DNA from: Clostridium pasteurianum BC1
Lineage (GTDB): Bacteria > Bacillota > Clostridia > Clostridiales > Clostridiaceae
Reading direction: 5' to 3'
DNA length: 64,000 nt
NCBI RefSeq assembly: GCF_000389635.1
Contig: NC_021182.1
Coordinates: forward strand, 62,001-126,000
The notes under the pieces were generated by a model. The model made no database searches. It was not told the origin of the DNA and saw only the letters and a list, made by a program, of their open reading frames with translations. Positions 9,562 through 17,932 of this stretch are shown one piece after another. A program made the translations under genes and the position numbers. Every line of letters starts with the position of its first letter. The first letter of the stretch is position 1.

Positions 9562-10030
9562 TTTTATATTATGACTATTATTAAATATAAGATTATTGTT
9601 ATTGTATAATAGAAATTTACTTACACATTATTGTAATTTAACCATTTTTATATGGTATACAATAAAGCTTTAGGAGAGATATATTCATGAAGGAAAAGAT
9701 AACAGCACATCAATTTTTTATAATAATGTTTTTACTTCCTTATGGTAGTGCAGTTCTATTTTATTTATCCCCAGAAACTAAAACTGATATTTGGATTGGA
9801 ATATTAGCTTATGGAATTATATTTGTAATCATACAGATGATTTATATAAGTTTGTTTAATAAGTATCCAAATGATTCTATAGTAACGTATTTACCTAAAA
9901 TATATGGTAAATTTATTGGCTATATATTAAGTATTATATATATTGGTGTTAGAATAAAAATAGTACAAGAGAAATTGAGAAAGTTCCTAATAAGTTTTAG
10001 AATAAATATAAGAGATGGGGGAACTTAATC

Positions 10031-10315
10031 ATGAAAAAACAACATGACAAGCAGTTCAAAGAAGATGCTGTAAAATATTACATGGATCATAAAGAACTTG
10101 GAGTAAGAGGTTGTGCTCAAAACCTTGATATAGGTGGTAGCACTTTGTCAAAGTGGATTAGAGATTCTAAAAGCGAAAATGGTATTCAAGTTCGAGGTTC
10201 AGGTAATTATTCCAGTGATGAACAAAAGGAAATTGCACGATTAAAGCGTGAACTTCGTGATACAAAGGATGCTCTTGATGTATTAAAAAAAGCCATAAGC
10301 ATTCTGGGAAAGTGA
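10031..10315 (+). CDS. IS3-family transposase OrfA
   Basis: 94 aa. Helix-turn-helix of the IS3 OrfA type (KQFKEDAVKYYMDHKELG, then GGSTLSKWIRD) and a C-terminal leucine-zipper-like coiled coil (EIARLKRELRDTKDALDVLKKA). A run of seven A (10285-10291) in the LKKA codons is a plausible -1 slippery site. A shift there reads straight into OrfB, giving the OrfAB transposase. Confidence 0.9.
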   Translation: MKKQHDKQFKEDAVKYYMDHKELGVRGCAQNLDIGGSTLSKWIRDSKSENGIQVRGSGNYSSDEQKEIARLKRELRDTKDALDVLKKAISILGK

Positions 10316-11223
10316 CAGAAGCAATATATCTTGAAGTCCAAGATAAATGTGAAGACCTCAAGTGGAAACGCCAAGTTTCTGTCAACGGAATGCTTCGTAT
10401 ATTAGGCGTTTCACGTTCAGGGTATAATTCATGGCTGCATCGCCTACCTTCAAATCAACAAAAGAGAAAAGAAATTGTAAAGGAAAAAATTAAGGAAGTC
10501 TATGATCAATCCCACCAAAATTATGGTGCTCCTAAAATCACAAAAGAAATACAAAAAGCTGGTGAAAAAATATCAGAACGTACAGTTGGGAAATACATGA
10601 AGGAGCTTGGCATTAAAGCTCAATATGTAAAACCATATACCGTTACTACAAAGGATTCTGATTTCAGCAGCAAACTAGAAAACGTTCTAAATGAGCAATT
10701 TAATCCATCTGCACCAAACGCAGTATGGTGCACAGATATTACATATCTTTGGACTAATGCAGGTTTTGTATACCTTACAAGCATCATGGATTTATACTCT
10801 CGAAAAATTATAGCTTGGACGCTTACGGAAACTTTAGCTGTTTCATGTGTTATTGACACAATTAATAAAGCTAAGAAAAATAGAAAACTTGCTAACCCAG
10901 TTATTATACACAGTGACAGGGGCAGTCAGTACGTATCAAAAGAATATCAAAAGGCTGCTTCAAAAATGATACTTAGTTATTCCAAGAAAGCTTTTCCATG
11001 GGATAATGCATGTATTGAATCTTTCCACGCAATTATTAAACGTGAATGGATAAATCGTTTTAGAATTAAAAATTATCGTCATGCTTATATTCTTGTATTT
11101 GAATACATTGAAACGTTTTATAATACCACAAGAATTCATAGTCACTGCAATTATATGTCACCAAATGAGTTTGAAAAAACATATGAAAAAGTCAAGGAAC
11201 TTAGTATGTCAATGGCAAGTTAA
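10312..11223 (+). CDS. IS3-family transposase OrfB (rve integrase core)
   Basis: 303 aa, overlapping OrfA by four bases (GTGA). An HTH_21-type segment (HQNYGAPKITKEI) is followed by the DDE core: WCTDITY (first Asp), HSDRGSQY (second Asp) and CIESFHAIIKREW (Glu). The three acidic residues are present and the frame is open, so the enzyme could be active. It may be made mainly as the OrfAB frameshift product, since the GTG start lacks a good ribosome binding site. Confidence 0.92.
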   Translation: MTEAIYLEVQDKCEDLKWKRQVSVNGMLRILGVSRSGYNSWLHRLPSNQQKRKEIVKEKIKEVYDQSHQNYGAPKITKEIQKAGEKISERTVGKYMKELGIKAQYVKPYTVTTKDSDFSSKLENVLNEQFNPSAPNAVWCTDITYLWTNAGFVYLTSIMDLYSRKIIAWTLTETLAVSCVIDTINKAKKNRKLANPVIIHSDRGSQYVSKEYQKAASKMILSYSKKAFPWDNACIESFHAIIKREWINRFRIKNYRHAYILVFEYIETFYNTTRIHSHCNYMSPNEFEKTYEKVKELSMSMAS

Positions 11224-11601
11224 AATATGGAAGTTAATTAGAACTTTCTCATTTTAATTTGTACTTTTTATTGACATAGCACCAATATAGGAAACATGGC
11301 ACAATTAGCATTAATAATAATTATATTTATAGTAATTTTAATGCTGGGAGGATTTTTTAAAATATCTATATTTATGTATTGCTCTGTATTAGGAACAGTT
11401 CAACTATTTAACATTAAAAATTAGGGATTATTATGTATTATATTTGGAACTCTTATATGCGCTAGTTCTATTACAATGTCAATGATAAATACTTATCCTA
11501 AACATCTTTCTACAGGATTAAATCATATACCTATAGCTATTATAATTCCATTAATATCACTAATAGTGTACTATTTAAAGAAACTCATAAGCAGCAGATG
11601 A

Positions 11602-13203
11602 TTATAAAGTTCCAGATCTTAATATTGATATTAATAAATAGAATCCCATTAACGCTGCAATCATAAAGCCACTTATGCCTATAATAGAAATATCATGAAT
11701 TTTTGGTCCTATATTTGTTCTAAGTATAAGTGACGAGCCAATGATCATAGAAGATATAATAATGGCAAAAACCATTCTATTAACCATTCTATTTAAATCT
11801 TTAATAGGCTTTTGTAAATTATTATGCTGTAATTGTATTTTTGCTCTTCCACTAATTAAGCTATCAGAAAGTTCTACAAACTTTGAAGGAAATTCAGAAG
11901 AACTTTTAATAAATCTAAATCCATTTAATAATAATGTATCAAAATCTAAATCCTTTAAGAATATATTTTTATTTTGAGATTTTACATAGGGTATTAGTAC
12001 ATCTACTATGGATAAATCAGGAGATATTTTTGCAATAACCCCTTCAATTATAAGTGTACTTTTTAGTAGTGTTGTCAGTTCTTTAGGAAGTTTTATATTA
12101 TTATTTTTTGAAATTTCAAAAATTTCTTGAAGCATAACTGAAATTTTTATATTCTTTAAAGAGGCAGACATGTAGCTAGCAAATAAATAATCTATAGATT
12201 CATAAAGAGAATTCCTATTTACATATCCCTTTCTTATACCTAAAGACATAATTACAGATATCATTTTATTTATATCATGATAGGCTATAGCAACCATTGC
12301 ATCATTAAGTGATGATTTTAATGACTTTGAGATTGTACCCATTATTCCAAAATCTATATAACATATATGACCATTCTGTATAAGTAGATTACCAGGGTGA
12401 GGATCTCCATGAAAAAATCCATCTTCAAATACTTGCTTAAAATAAGAAAGTGTAAGTTTTTTACCTAGATCATCTAAATCGTAACCTGACTGCAAAAGTT
12501 TTTTTAAATTATCTATTTTAATGCCTACTATTTTTTCCATAGTAATTATTTTTTTAGTACATAATTCATCAATAGTATAAGGAGTGGATACGAAGGCAAC
12601 GTCTTCATTTAGGTTTGTAAATTTCTTTATATTATTTAGTTCATTTTTAAAATCTAATTCTTGAGTTGTGGATATAAGTAATTCATCTAATGCTTCTTTG
12701 GGATCTATTAGCGCATCTGTAAACTTAATTTTTGTAATATTTAATAGCTTTTTTATTATAGATAAATCTATTTTCATTTTTTCAGCAATTCCTGGGCGCT
12801 GAATTTTTACGATAACAAAGCTTCCATCTTTTAAAATAGCATCATGCACTTGAGCAATAGAAGCAGATCCAATGGGATTTTTATCAAAATATAAAAATGT
12901 ATCTTCAATGGTAGTATTCAATTCATTAAAAAAAAGCTTTTGTATATTGTCAAATTTTTCGTGAGGTACATTATTTTGAAGTTTAGATAGTTCTTTTATG
13001 TAAGGTGAAGGTAATAGATCTGGTCTGGTACTCAAAATTTGTCCTATTTTTATGAAAGTAGGACCTAATTCTTCAAAAGCTTTTCTTAAGTTTTCAGGTG
13101 ACTTTTTATTTCCGTTTAATTTTGAATCAACAATAAATCCAAAACCATAGTAAGCTAGTACCTTAACTATTTCTTTTAATCTATATACAGAGTTTCTACG
13201 CAT
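11602..13203 (-). CDS. UbiB/ABC1 (AarF) atypical kinase-like membrane protein
   Basis: 533 aa. Carries the family-specific KxGQ motif (FIKIGQILSTRPDL, about residues 50-63), the alanine-rich ASIAQVH loop, VKIQRPG with the catalytic Lys, HGDPHPGNLL, and IDFG for metal binding. Two hydrophobic helices end the protein. UbiB proteins support ubiquinone synthesis in aerobes; in anaerobic clostridia, which lack ubiquinone, the role is unknown, perhaps in lipid or isoprenoid handling. It follows a phasin-like gene on the same strand, with a hairpin between them. Confidence 0.88.
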   Translation of the reverse strand: MRRNSVYRLKEIVKVLAYYGFGFIVDSKLNGNKKSPENLRKAFEELGPTFIKIGQILSTRPDLLPSPYIKELSKLQNNVPHEKFDNIQKLFFNELNTTIEDTFLYFDKNPIGSASIAQVHDAILKDGSFVIVKIQRPGIAEKMKIDLSIIKKLLNITKIKFTDALIDPKEALDELLISTTQELDFKNELNNIKKFTNLNEDVAFVSTPYTIDELCTKKIITMEKIVGIKIDNLKKLLQSGYDLDDLGKKLTLSYFKQVFEDGFFHGDPHPGNLLIQNGHICYIDFGIMGTISKSLKSSLNDAMVAIAYHDINKMISVIMSLGIRKGYVNRNSLYESIDYLFASYMSASLKNIKISVMLQEIFEISKNNNIKLPKELTTLLKSTLIIEGVIAKISPDLSIVDVLIPYVKSQNKNIFLKDLDFDTLLLNGFRFIKSSSEFPSKFVELSDSLISGRAKIQLQHNNLQKPIKDLNRMVNRMVFAIIISSMIIGSSLILRTNIGPKIHDISIIGISGFMIAALMGFYLLISILRSGTL

Positions 13204-13225
13204 ACTTGTTTTCTCCTCTTAAAAA

Positions 13226-13258
13226 TAAAAGCCCTAACAAATAAGTTTGGGCCTTTTA
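13226..13258 (-). terminator. Hairpin between the phasin-like and UbiB genes
   Basis: On the minus strand AAAAGGCCC and GGGCTTTTA arms around about 14 bases are followed by TTTTT. Its position between two same-strand genes suggests partial termination rather than an operon end. Confidence 0.5.
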
Positions 13259-13268
13259 CAGTTGAAAA

Positions 13269-13568
13269 TTATTGTTTAAGTTTTTTTTCAAGTTCAGTAA
13301 GTCTATTTTTAATATCCACAATTTCATCTTTTGTAGCAAAATTTGTTTCTTTTAATATATCTATAATGTCTTTTTTGGTTACAGGCTTAACTTTTTCACT
13401 TTTTGATACTATATCTTTTTTTAATTCCTCGGATAATTCCTTACCTTCATCAATAGTTAATTTACCTTTAATAACCATTTCATCTATGACCTTAGATGCC
13501 TTTTCATAGGTGTAAGCAGCTGAACCCAGACCAGCAAGGAGAGCTTTTTTTAATTGATCTACCATCAT
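13269..13568 (-). CDS. Small phasin-like coiled-coil protein
   Basis: About 99 aa. It begins MMVDQLKKALLAGLGSAAYT, an amphipathic helix, then an acidic-basic helical body (GKLTIDEGKELSEELKK) and a coiled-coil tail (EIVDIKNRLTELEKKLKQ). This matches small phasin-superfamily proteins often encoded beside UbiB homologues in Firmicutes. GGGAGGTG lies five bases before the ATG at 13566-13568; the ATG at 13563-13565 is equally possible. Inference from context: it may act with the UbiB protein, perhaps at membrane or lipid surfaces. Confidence 0.65.
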   Translation of the reverse strand: MMVDQLKKALLAGLGSAAYTYEKASKVIDEMVIKGKLTIDEGKELSEELKKDIVSKSEKVKPVTKKDIIDILKETNFATKDEIVDIKNRLTELEKKLKQ

Positions 13569-13879
13569 ATACACCTCCCATATATAATATTATACTATAA
13601 TACAATCATATCAAATAAATAAAAAATTGTAAATTCAAGAATAGTAAGAAAATTCCACTGAATTTATATTTAATATTCTTTATTTAGATGATAAAATGTA
13701 TACATTGTTGTAATAAAATTATATAACTTTATTTTAAATAATAAAGTTAGTGTTTAAATATAAAAATTTTCTAATATAAAAATTAACCATTATAATAGTT
13801 AGATAAGATTATTAATAGAATTCAAATTTATATGAAATATATGTTTAGTATATGTAGATAATAAAATTTTATAAAAAAG

Positions 13880-14237
13880 TATTAATTCAATTCATCCTTT
13901 TGCTAAAATAATTGCTATTGCCGATGTATTTGATGCGGTTAATTCAAACAGAGGATATAGAAAGAGCAAGGGACCTTTTGAGGCTTTGGAAATAATTAAA
14001 GAGGATAATTTAGGAAAATTAGATTATAACTATTGTACCATATTCCTAAATCATGTAATAAATTACTACATGGGAGAGAATGTATTGCTTAATAACGATA
14101 AGGTATATAAGATAATACAGGTGAATAAAAATGATTTTCAAAGACCTTTGCTGTTAGCAGACAATGAATTTCTTCATTTGAGAAATAACAAGGACTTGTG
14201 CGTAAAGCAATTAATTGTAAATAATAATTATATTTAG
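13880..14237 (+). pseudogene. HD-GYP domain gene remnant (3' part)
   Basis: The frame encodes HPFAKIIAIADVFDAVNSNR then GYRKSKGPFEALEII, the conserved end of HD-GYP phosphodiesterase domains (cyclic di-GMP turnover). The whole N-terminal part, with the HD and GYP residues, is absent. A final open section of about 80 codons beginning at ATG 13986 shows no obvious ribosome binding site. It sits just before tRNA-Arg, an integration hotspot, so an earlier insertion and excision may have truncated the gene. Confidence 0.75.
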
Positions 14238-14269
14238 TTTAAAAATTTCTTATAAAAAGTAATATTGAA

Positions 14270-14298
14270 TTGACATTACAATTAAACTATAATAGAAT
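14270..14298 (+). promoter_or_regulatory. Promoter of tRNA-Arg(CCT)
   Basis: TTGACA (14270-14275), 17 bases, TAGAAT (14293-14298), ending 17 bases before the tRNA. Confidence 0.7.
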
Positions 14299-14315
14299 AC
14301 TAGAGTGAAAGGTAT

Positions 14316-14392
14316 GCATCTATAGCTCAGTAGGATAGAGCGGTGGTTTCCTAAACCATGTGCCGGAGGTTCGAATCCTCTTAGGTGCACCA
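14316..14392 (+). tRNA. tRNA-Arg (anticodon CCT)
   Basis: Complete cloverleaf: acceptor GCATCTA pairs with TAGGTGC, the D arm is GCTC/GAGC, the anticodon loop is TTCCTAA, the T loop is TTCGAAT, and CCA is encoded. It decodes AGG. Its 3' 40 bases double as the integration site of the mobile element, and the gene stays intact because the element supplies an identical 3' end. Confidence 0.95.
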
Positions 14393-14393
14393 A
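14353..14393 (+). repeat. attL of the integrated element
   Basis: 41 bases, from AAACCATGTG through GGTGCACCAA, identical to 29623-29663. They cover the anticodon-stem-to-CCA portion of tRNA-Arg. The bases on either side differ between the copies, which defines the limits of the duplication. Confidence 0.93.
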
Positions 14394-14441
14394 ATGTGTT
14401 GATACAAGCTGGTTTACAGAAATGTAAGTTTGCTTGTATTT

Positions 14442-15641
14442 TTATTTTCCCTCCTTTTTCCCTCCGGAATTTTCATTGGAGTTATCAAATATAGAATTTA
14501 TTTTATCTATGGCCTTAACTTTTTCTTCAGGCATTACGTGAGTATATATGTTAGCTGTAATGGATATATCATTATGACCTAGTAAGGTTTGAACAGTTTT
14601 TAGTGGTACACCAGCTTCAAATAGACGTGTAGCATATGTATGCCTCAGACTGTGGAATTTTTTATAGTCTATTTTTGCTTTTTTTAGAATTCTTCTATAC
14701 ATGCCTCTTAAATTGTTGGGATCTATTACACTACCTATAGGAGTACAAAATACATATTCATTTTTTATGTAATCATTACCAAATTTCTCTTTTTCTGATT
14801 CCTTTTTTTCTTTATATTGCTCTAATATTGGAACTAGACTTCTAGGGAATGGGATAGTTCTGTAGCTGCTTTTAGTTTTAGGAGTCTGCTCTATAAGATG
14901 ATATTTTTTATTATCACCTTCAAAAATAGAAGTACCCTTTATGGCCTTATTTACTGATAAGGTGTAATTAACCAGGTCTATATCATTCCATGTGAGGGCT
15001 ATAAGCTCACCAATTCTTAATCCAGTACCTAAATCAAGAAGGAATAAAGCTTTAAGCCTATGACCTCCTACGGCTTCTATAAACTTATTCTGTTCTTCAA
15101 CTGTAAATACTTTTATACTATCATCTGAATTTTTGTTTTCCATAGGTATGCTTATAGATTTAGGTGAACAATAATTTTTAACGATAAAGCCTTCTGCTAC
15201 ACAATAATTTAAAAACATTTTCAATAATTTATTTAAGTTATAAACTACATTAGGAGTTTTACCATTCTTTATTAAGCTATTGTAATATTGTTGTATTATA
15301 AGGCTTTTAAGGTCTTTTAACTTTACTGAATATAATGGAGAAGGCTTTATGTATAGTCTGTATACAGCCTCATATCGCTCAAATGTTGAAGGCTTTACAC
15401 TGTTCTTAACCTTTTCAAACAACCACAGTTTGCATGTTTTACCAATTGTTAAAGTATCATAATCAGTGGATAAGCCTAAGTGCAATCCATTCTTATATTT
15501 TTCCAGTTTAGCTTCAGCATCTTTTTTAGATCTACCATAGAATTCTTTTCTTTTACGATTGCCTTCTGAATCTCTTCCTAGTTCCAGATATACTCTGTAA
15601 TATTGTTGGCCATTTTTAATAACATTGGTTTTTGTTGGCAT
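14442..15641 (-). CDS. int: Tyrosine-recombinase integrase of the satellite
   Basis: 399 aa. N-terminal arm-binding domain (QQYYRVYLELGRDSEGNRKR, then RSKKDAEAKLEKY), a SAM-like core-binding domain, then the catalytic domain with GTGLRIGEL (Arg), HSLRHTYATRLF (His-x-x-Arg), LLGHNDI (His) and the nucleophile Tyr in ANIYTHV. All key residues are present, so it is probably functional. It lies 50 bases inside attL and reads toward it, the usual position for tRNA-integrating satellites. It starts 21 bases after the repressor gene and is likely cotranscribed with it. Confidence 0.95.
   Translation of the reverse strand: MPTKTNVIKNGQQYYRVYLELGRDSEGNRKRKEFYGRSKKDAEAKLEKYKNGLHLGLSTDYDTLTIGKTCKLWLFEKVKNSVKPSTFERYEAVYRLYIKPSPLYSVKLKDLKSLIIQQYYNSLIKNGKTPNVVYNLNKLLKMFLNYCVAEGFIVKNYCSPKSISIPMENKNSDDSIKVFTVEEQNKFIEAVGGHRLKALFLLDLGTGLRIGELIALTWNDIDLVNYTLSVNKAIKGTSIFEGDNKKYHLIEQTPKTKSSYRTIPFPRSLVPILEQYKEKKESEKEKFGNDYIKNEYVFCTPIGSVIDPNNLRGMYRRILKKAKIDYKKFHSLRHTYATRLFEAGVPLKTVQTLLGHNDISITANIYTHVMPEEKVKAIDKINSIFDNSNENSGGKKEGK
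14446..14464 (+). repeat. TTCCCTCC direct repeats near attL (candidate integrase arm sites)
   Basis: Two TCCCTCC units about 10 bases apart lie in the integrase 3' end. A matching pair occurs at 29489-29507 near attR. Placement inside both ends suits arm-type integrase binding sites; the left pair is also coding sequence, so chance is possible. Confidence 0.4.
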
Positions 15642-15662
15642 TGATTAACTCCTTTCTATTAA

Positions 15663-16151
15663 TTATTTATAATTATGAATGTAATACAGAACTATTCCCA
15701 TAATAGCTTTGTCTATATCAGTTGAAAAATTATTATAAATTTTATTATTTAAGTTACATGAATTCCCATCATAAGACAATATTATATCGTCTCCATCTTT
15801 ATCAATATAAAAGTTTAAGGATTTTAGTTGTTCTACAAGCTTTTTTTTACTATCATTTTGAAGTTTGTTGTATTCTTCTTGTGCTTCATTGGCAATTTTT
15901 TTACTTTCAGGGGTGGAAATTGCTTCTACTAAATCTTTATTGAATATTATATCGTTACAATTAAAAATATCATCCCTTGTTATGTCAAGAGCCTTAAAGA
16001 GCTTTAAAAGTACTCCTTCTCTTGGGTTAGAGGAAGTACCTTTTTCAATGTCGCTCAAATAACTAGCACTAACACCGGCTATTCTTGCCAAACCTCTAAT
16101 ACTTAGTTTCTTAGCTTTTCTTTTATCTTTTAATAGTTCAGACAGTTTCAT
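15663..16151 (-). CDS. CI-like (XRE-family) phage repressor
   Basis: 162 aa. The HTH_3 domain occupies residues 1-65 (LSIRGLARIAGVSASYLSDIEKG is the helix-turn-helix; SSNPREGVLLKLFKALDI follows). The C-terminal part is acidic and helical, with no LexA-type Ser-Lys protease motif visible, so derepression probably needs an antirepressor rather than RecA self-cleavage. AGGAGG precedes the ATG. It is divergent from the Cro-like gene, with GTAC-core operators between them. Confidence 0.87.
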   Translation of the reverse strand: MKLSELLKDKRKAKKLSIRGLARIAGVSASYLSDIEKGTSSNPREGVLLKLFKALDITRDDIFNCNDIIFNKDLVEAISTPESKKIANEAQEEYNKLQNDSKKKLVEQLKSLNFYIDKDGDDIILSYDGNSCNLNNKIYNNFSTDIDKAIMGIVLYYIHNYK

Positions 16152-16163
16152 TTCATATCCTCC

Positions 16164-16345
16164 TTGTACTTTAAACGTACAAATATATTATAACGTACAC
16201 TTTAATAAATAGAAATACAACAATTTAAAAAACATAGTAAAGGATAGAATTATGAAGAAAAAACAAGATATTTAAATATAAACTACGGGAAAAGGCATAA
16301 ACAAATATTGTACGGTTAAAGAACGCGTGCTATTATATATGTACA
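16164..16345. promoter_or_regulatory. Divergent promoter/operator region of the satellite
   Basis: TTGTAC-7 bases-GTACAA (16164-16182) is a palindrome just downstream of a minus-strand TATAAT (16187-16192), so it overlaps the start of repressor transcription. Related GTAC half-sites occur at 16194-16199, TTGTACGGTTAAAG near 16309-16322, and ATGTACAGTG near 16339-16348. This is the layout of a CI/Cro switch. Confidence 0.6.
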
Positions 16346-16368
16346 GTGAGCGAACGGAGGTGGATTGC

Positions 16369-16560
16369 GTGAATAAATTAAAAGAAATGCGCACTAAGAA
16401 AAAGTTATCTTTTAGAGAACTAAGCAAGTTGACAGGTGTAAGTCCGTCATATTTATGCGATTTAGAAAGCGGAAAATCTAATAATCCAAGAATAGGTACG
16501 AAAATCCTTATTTCTAAGGGATTAAAAACACCAGTTGATGAACTTTTTTTCAACGAATAG
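16369..16560 (+). CDS. Cro-like XRE-family DNA-binding protein
   Basis: 63 aa, one HTH_3 domain: LSFRELSKLTGVSPSYLCDLESGKSNNP is split by the turn at GVSPS. It starts at GTG with GGAGGTGG six to nine bases upstream; longer in-frame starts lack a ribosome binding site. It is divergent from the CI-like repressor and first in the rightward early operon, the Cro position. Confidence 0.82.
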   Translation: MNKLKEMRTKKKLSFRELSKLTGVSPSYLCDLESGKSNNPRIGTKILISKGLKTPVDELFFNE

Positions 16561-16610
16561 GACAACTCAAATTTGGACAGCCCAATGCTTAAAAATTTAA
16601 TGATTGGATA

Positions 16611-17297
16611 GTGAGAAAAGTGAAATTAGTATTTATTGAATCTAAAAATTTAAATGAAGAGCCATATACAACAAGTAAGATTATTTCAGAGTATGGTGGA
16701 CAGCAACATAGAGCAGTAAGGCAACTTATAGAAACTTACATTAAGGATTTGAAAAAGGTGGGTAGGGTTACATTTCAAATGATACCCTTAGAAACAAATG
16801 GAGGAGTACAAAACATAAAAATATACAAGTTAAATGAGCAGCAGTCAACTTTTTTAATAACACTTATGAAAAATACTGAAAAGGTTGTTGAATTTAAGTT
16901 TAACTTAGTAAAACAGTTCTTTGAAATGAGAGAAGAATTTACAAAAAGAAGAATTGAGAGAGTTCATGGCAAGGAACAGAGAAATATTTTAACAGAGGCA
17001 ATTGATAAACTTCCAGATAGTCCACATAAGGCTATGAAGTACAAGCATTTTACTGATTTGGTTTACAAAACTCTATTTGGGAAAAGTAGCAAAGATTTAA
17101 AACTTCAATTCGGTATAGGTAAGAGTGGTAATTTAAAAGATTATTTTGATAAAGAACAACTTGCTAGAGTAGCAAAATTAGAACAACAAGTTGCAGCTCT
17201 TATTGATTTAGGACTTGATTACAAAGAAATTAAGTCTATGATCCAAAAGAAGTATCTAACAATAAATCAGAATGTTGAAAATTCTATTTCTGTTTAA
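16611..17297 (+). CDS. Rha-family phage regulatory protein (possible antirepressor)
   Basis: 228 aa. The N-terminal 110 residues match the pRha pattern: EPYTTSKIISEYGGQQHRAV, then FQMIPLETNGGVQNIKIYKL, then FLITLMKNTEKVVEFK. Proteins of this type control phage lysogeny or act as antirepressors. The C-terminal half (KAMKYKHFTDLVYKTLFGKSSKDLK) is a helical domain common in such antirepressors. The start is uncertain: GTG at 16611 or 16620, neither with a strong ribosome binding site. Confidence 0.75.
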   Translation: MRKVKLVFIESKNLNEEPYTTSKIISEYGGQQHRAVRQLIETYIKDLKKVGRVTFQMIPLETNGGVQNIKIYKLNEQQSTFLITLMKNTEKVVEFKFNLVKQFFEMREEFTKRRIERVHGKEQRNILTEAIDKLPDSPHKAMKYKHFTDLVYKTLFGKSSKDLKLQFGIGKSGNLKDYFDKEQLARVAKLEQQVAALIDLGLDYKEIKSMIQKKYLTINQNVENSISV

Positions 17298-17310
17298 GGT
17301 GGTGGTTACT

Positions 17311-17481
17311 ATGCCTATAAAGGTAATACCTACAGACGATTTAGTTAAGTTAAACAAACAGATAAAAGCTTTAGAGAGTATCATTCCAAAGGATACTCCA
17401 AAAGACAAGGGAATACACCAAGAAGCTCTGGAAGTGCTATTAAAGCACAGAGAGAAGCTATTAAAGGGGGAAATTAAGTAA
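17311..17481 (+). CDS. Small hypothetical satellite protein
   Basis: 56 aa, starting MPIKVIPTDDLVKLNKQIKA, charged and probably helical. GGTGGTGG upstream fixes the ATG at 17311. Its stop overlaps the next start by one base, so the two are translationally coupled. Function not recognised. Confidence 0.6.
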   Translation: MPIKVIPTDDLVKLNKQIKALESIIPKDTPKDKGIHQEALEVLLKHREKLLKGEIK

Positions 17482-17690
17482 TGGCAGAGTATAAAATTCT
17501 TGATACTAATATAAACAGTAAATTAATAGGTACAACGGAGCTTCATAAAACAGAGGGTTTTAGTATGACAGCTATTTATAAAATGTGCCATATGGAGGGG
17601 GCACCTGTAGTGAAGTTTGGAAATAGATTTTATTTTATTAGGTCTAAGCTAAATGAGTTTATAGAGAGTTTAGCAGGGCAGCAGCTTTAA
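17481..17690 (+). CDS. Excisionase/AlpA-like helix-turn-helix protein
   Basis: 69 aa. SMTAIYKMCHMEGAPVVKFG followed by RFYFIRSKLNEFIES is the MerR-like winged helix of excisionases and AlpA regulators, with the wing GNRFYF. Overlapping start with the previous gene. Likely Xis or a regulator of excision; which of the two cannot be told from sequence. Confidence 0.65.
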   Translation: MAEYKILDTNINSKLIGTTELHKTEGFSMTAIYKMCHMEGAPVVKFGNRFYFIRSKLNEFIESLAGQQL

Positions 17691-17725
17691 AAAATATAAG
17701 AGAATTATTTTTAGAGGAGGAGTTC

Positions 17726-17830
17726 ATGGAAAAAGAAAATAAGGAAAATTTAGCTTATTTTTGGGGCTTATTATCTGGAATGATTTTTATAGGAACTTTA
17801 TGGATTATTGCAAAATCTATGGGAATATAA
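17726..17830 (+). CDS. 34-residue single-pass membrane peptide
   Basis: MEKENKENLAYFWGLLSGMI continues into one hydrophobic helix (FIGTLWIIA) and ends KSMGI. A strong GAGGAGG site precedes the ATG. Small membrane peptides are common in phage early regions; function unknown. Confidence 0.55.
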   Translation: MEKENKENLAYFWGLLSGMIFIGTLWIIAKSMGI

Positions 17831-17932
17831 AAAGAGCTCTTATCAAAAGAGCAAAATTAAAAAAATACACATAAAAATAAGAAACAATGCACGTTACAAA
17901 GTTAGTTGTTTAATTGAAAAGTGGTGATAATA

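Larger units (their letters stand above)
9945..11283 (+). mobile_element. IS3-family insertion sequence
   Basis: About 1.34 kb with two overlapping transposase frames. Imperfect terminal inverted repeats of roughly 40 bases start GGTGTTAG on the left and end TAGCACC on the right, sharing AATAAAA, AGTACAA and TGAGAAAGTTC blocks. No matching short target duplication flanks it. That fits loss of flanking gerB sequence after insertion. Confidence 0.88.
9687..11601 (+). pseudogene. Second gerB-type permease gene, destroyed by IS insertion, deletion and a stop codon
   Basis: 9687-9944 encodes about 86 residues closely parallel to the intact GerB upstream (MKEKITAHQFFIIMFLLPYG, then NKYPNDSIVTYLPKIYGKF). 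It then runs into an IS3-family element. After the element, 11284-11601 resumes with NIGNMAQLALIIIIF, jumps to VILMLGGFFKISIF, meets an in-frame TAG where the intact copy has Trp (KNWGLL), and ends KKLISSR. Compared with the intact copy, the middle of the gene is gone on both sides of the element and a second internal deletion is present. The pseudogene cannot make a working permease. Confidence 0.88.

Noticed and set aside
9687-10028. A genuine 113-aa protein from the second gerB start
   Set aside because: It is the 5' fragment of a broken gene that ends by chance inside the IS element.
17831-17860. Hairpin GCTCTT/AAGAGC as terminator after the small membrane peptide gene
   Set aside because: The stem is short and followed by A-rich rather than T-rich sequence.
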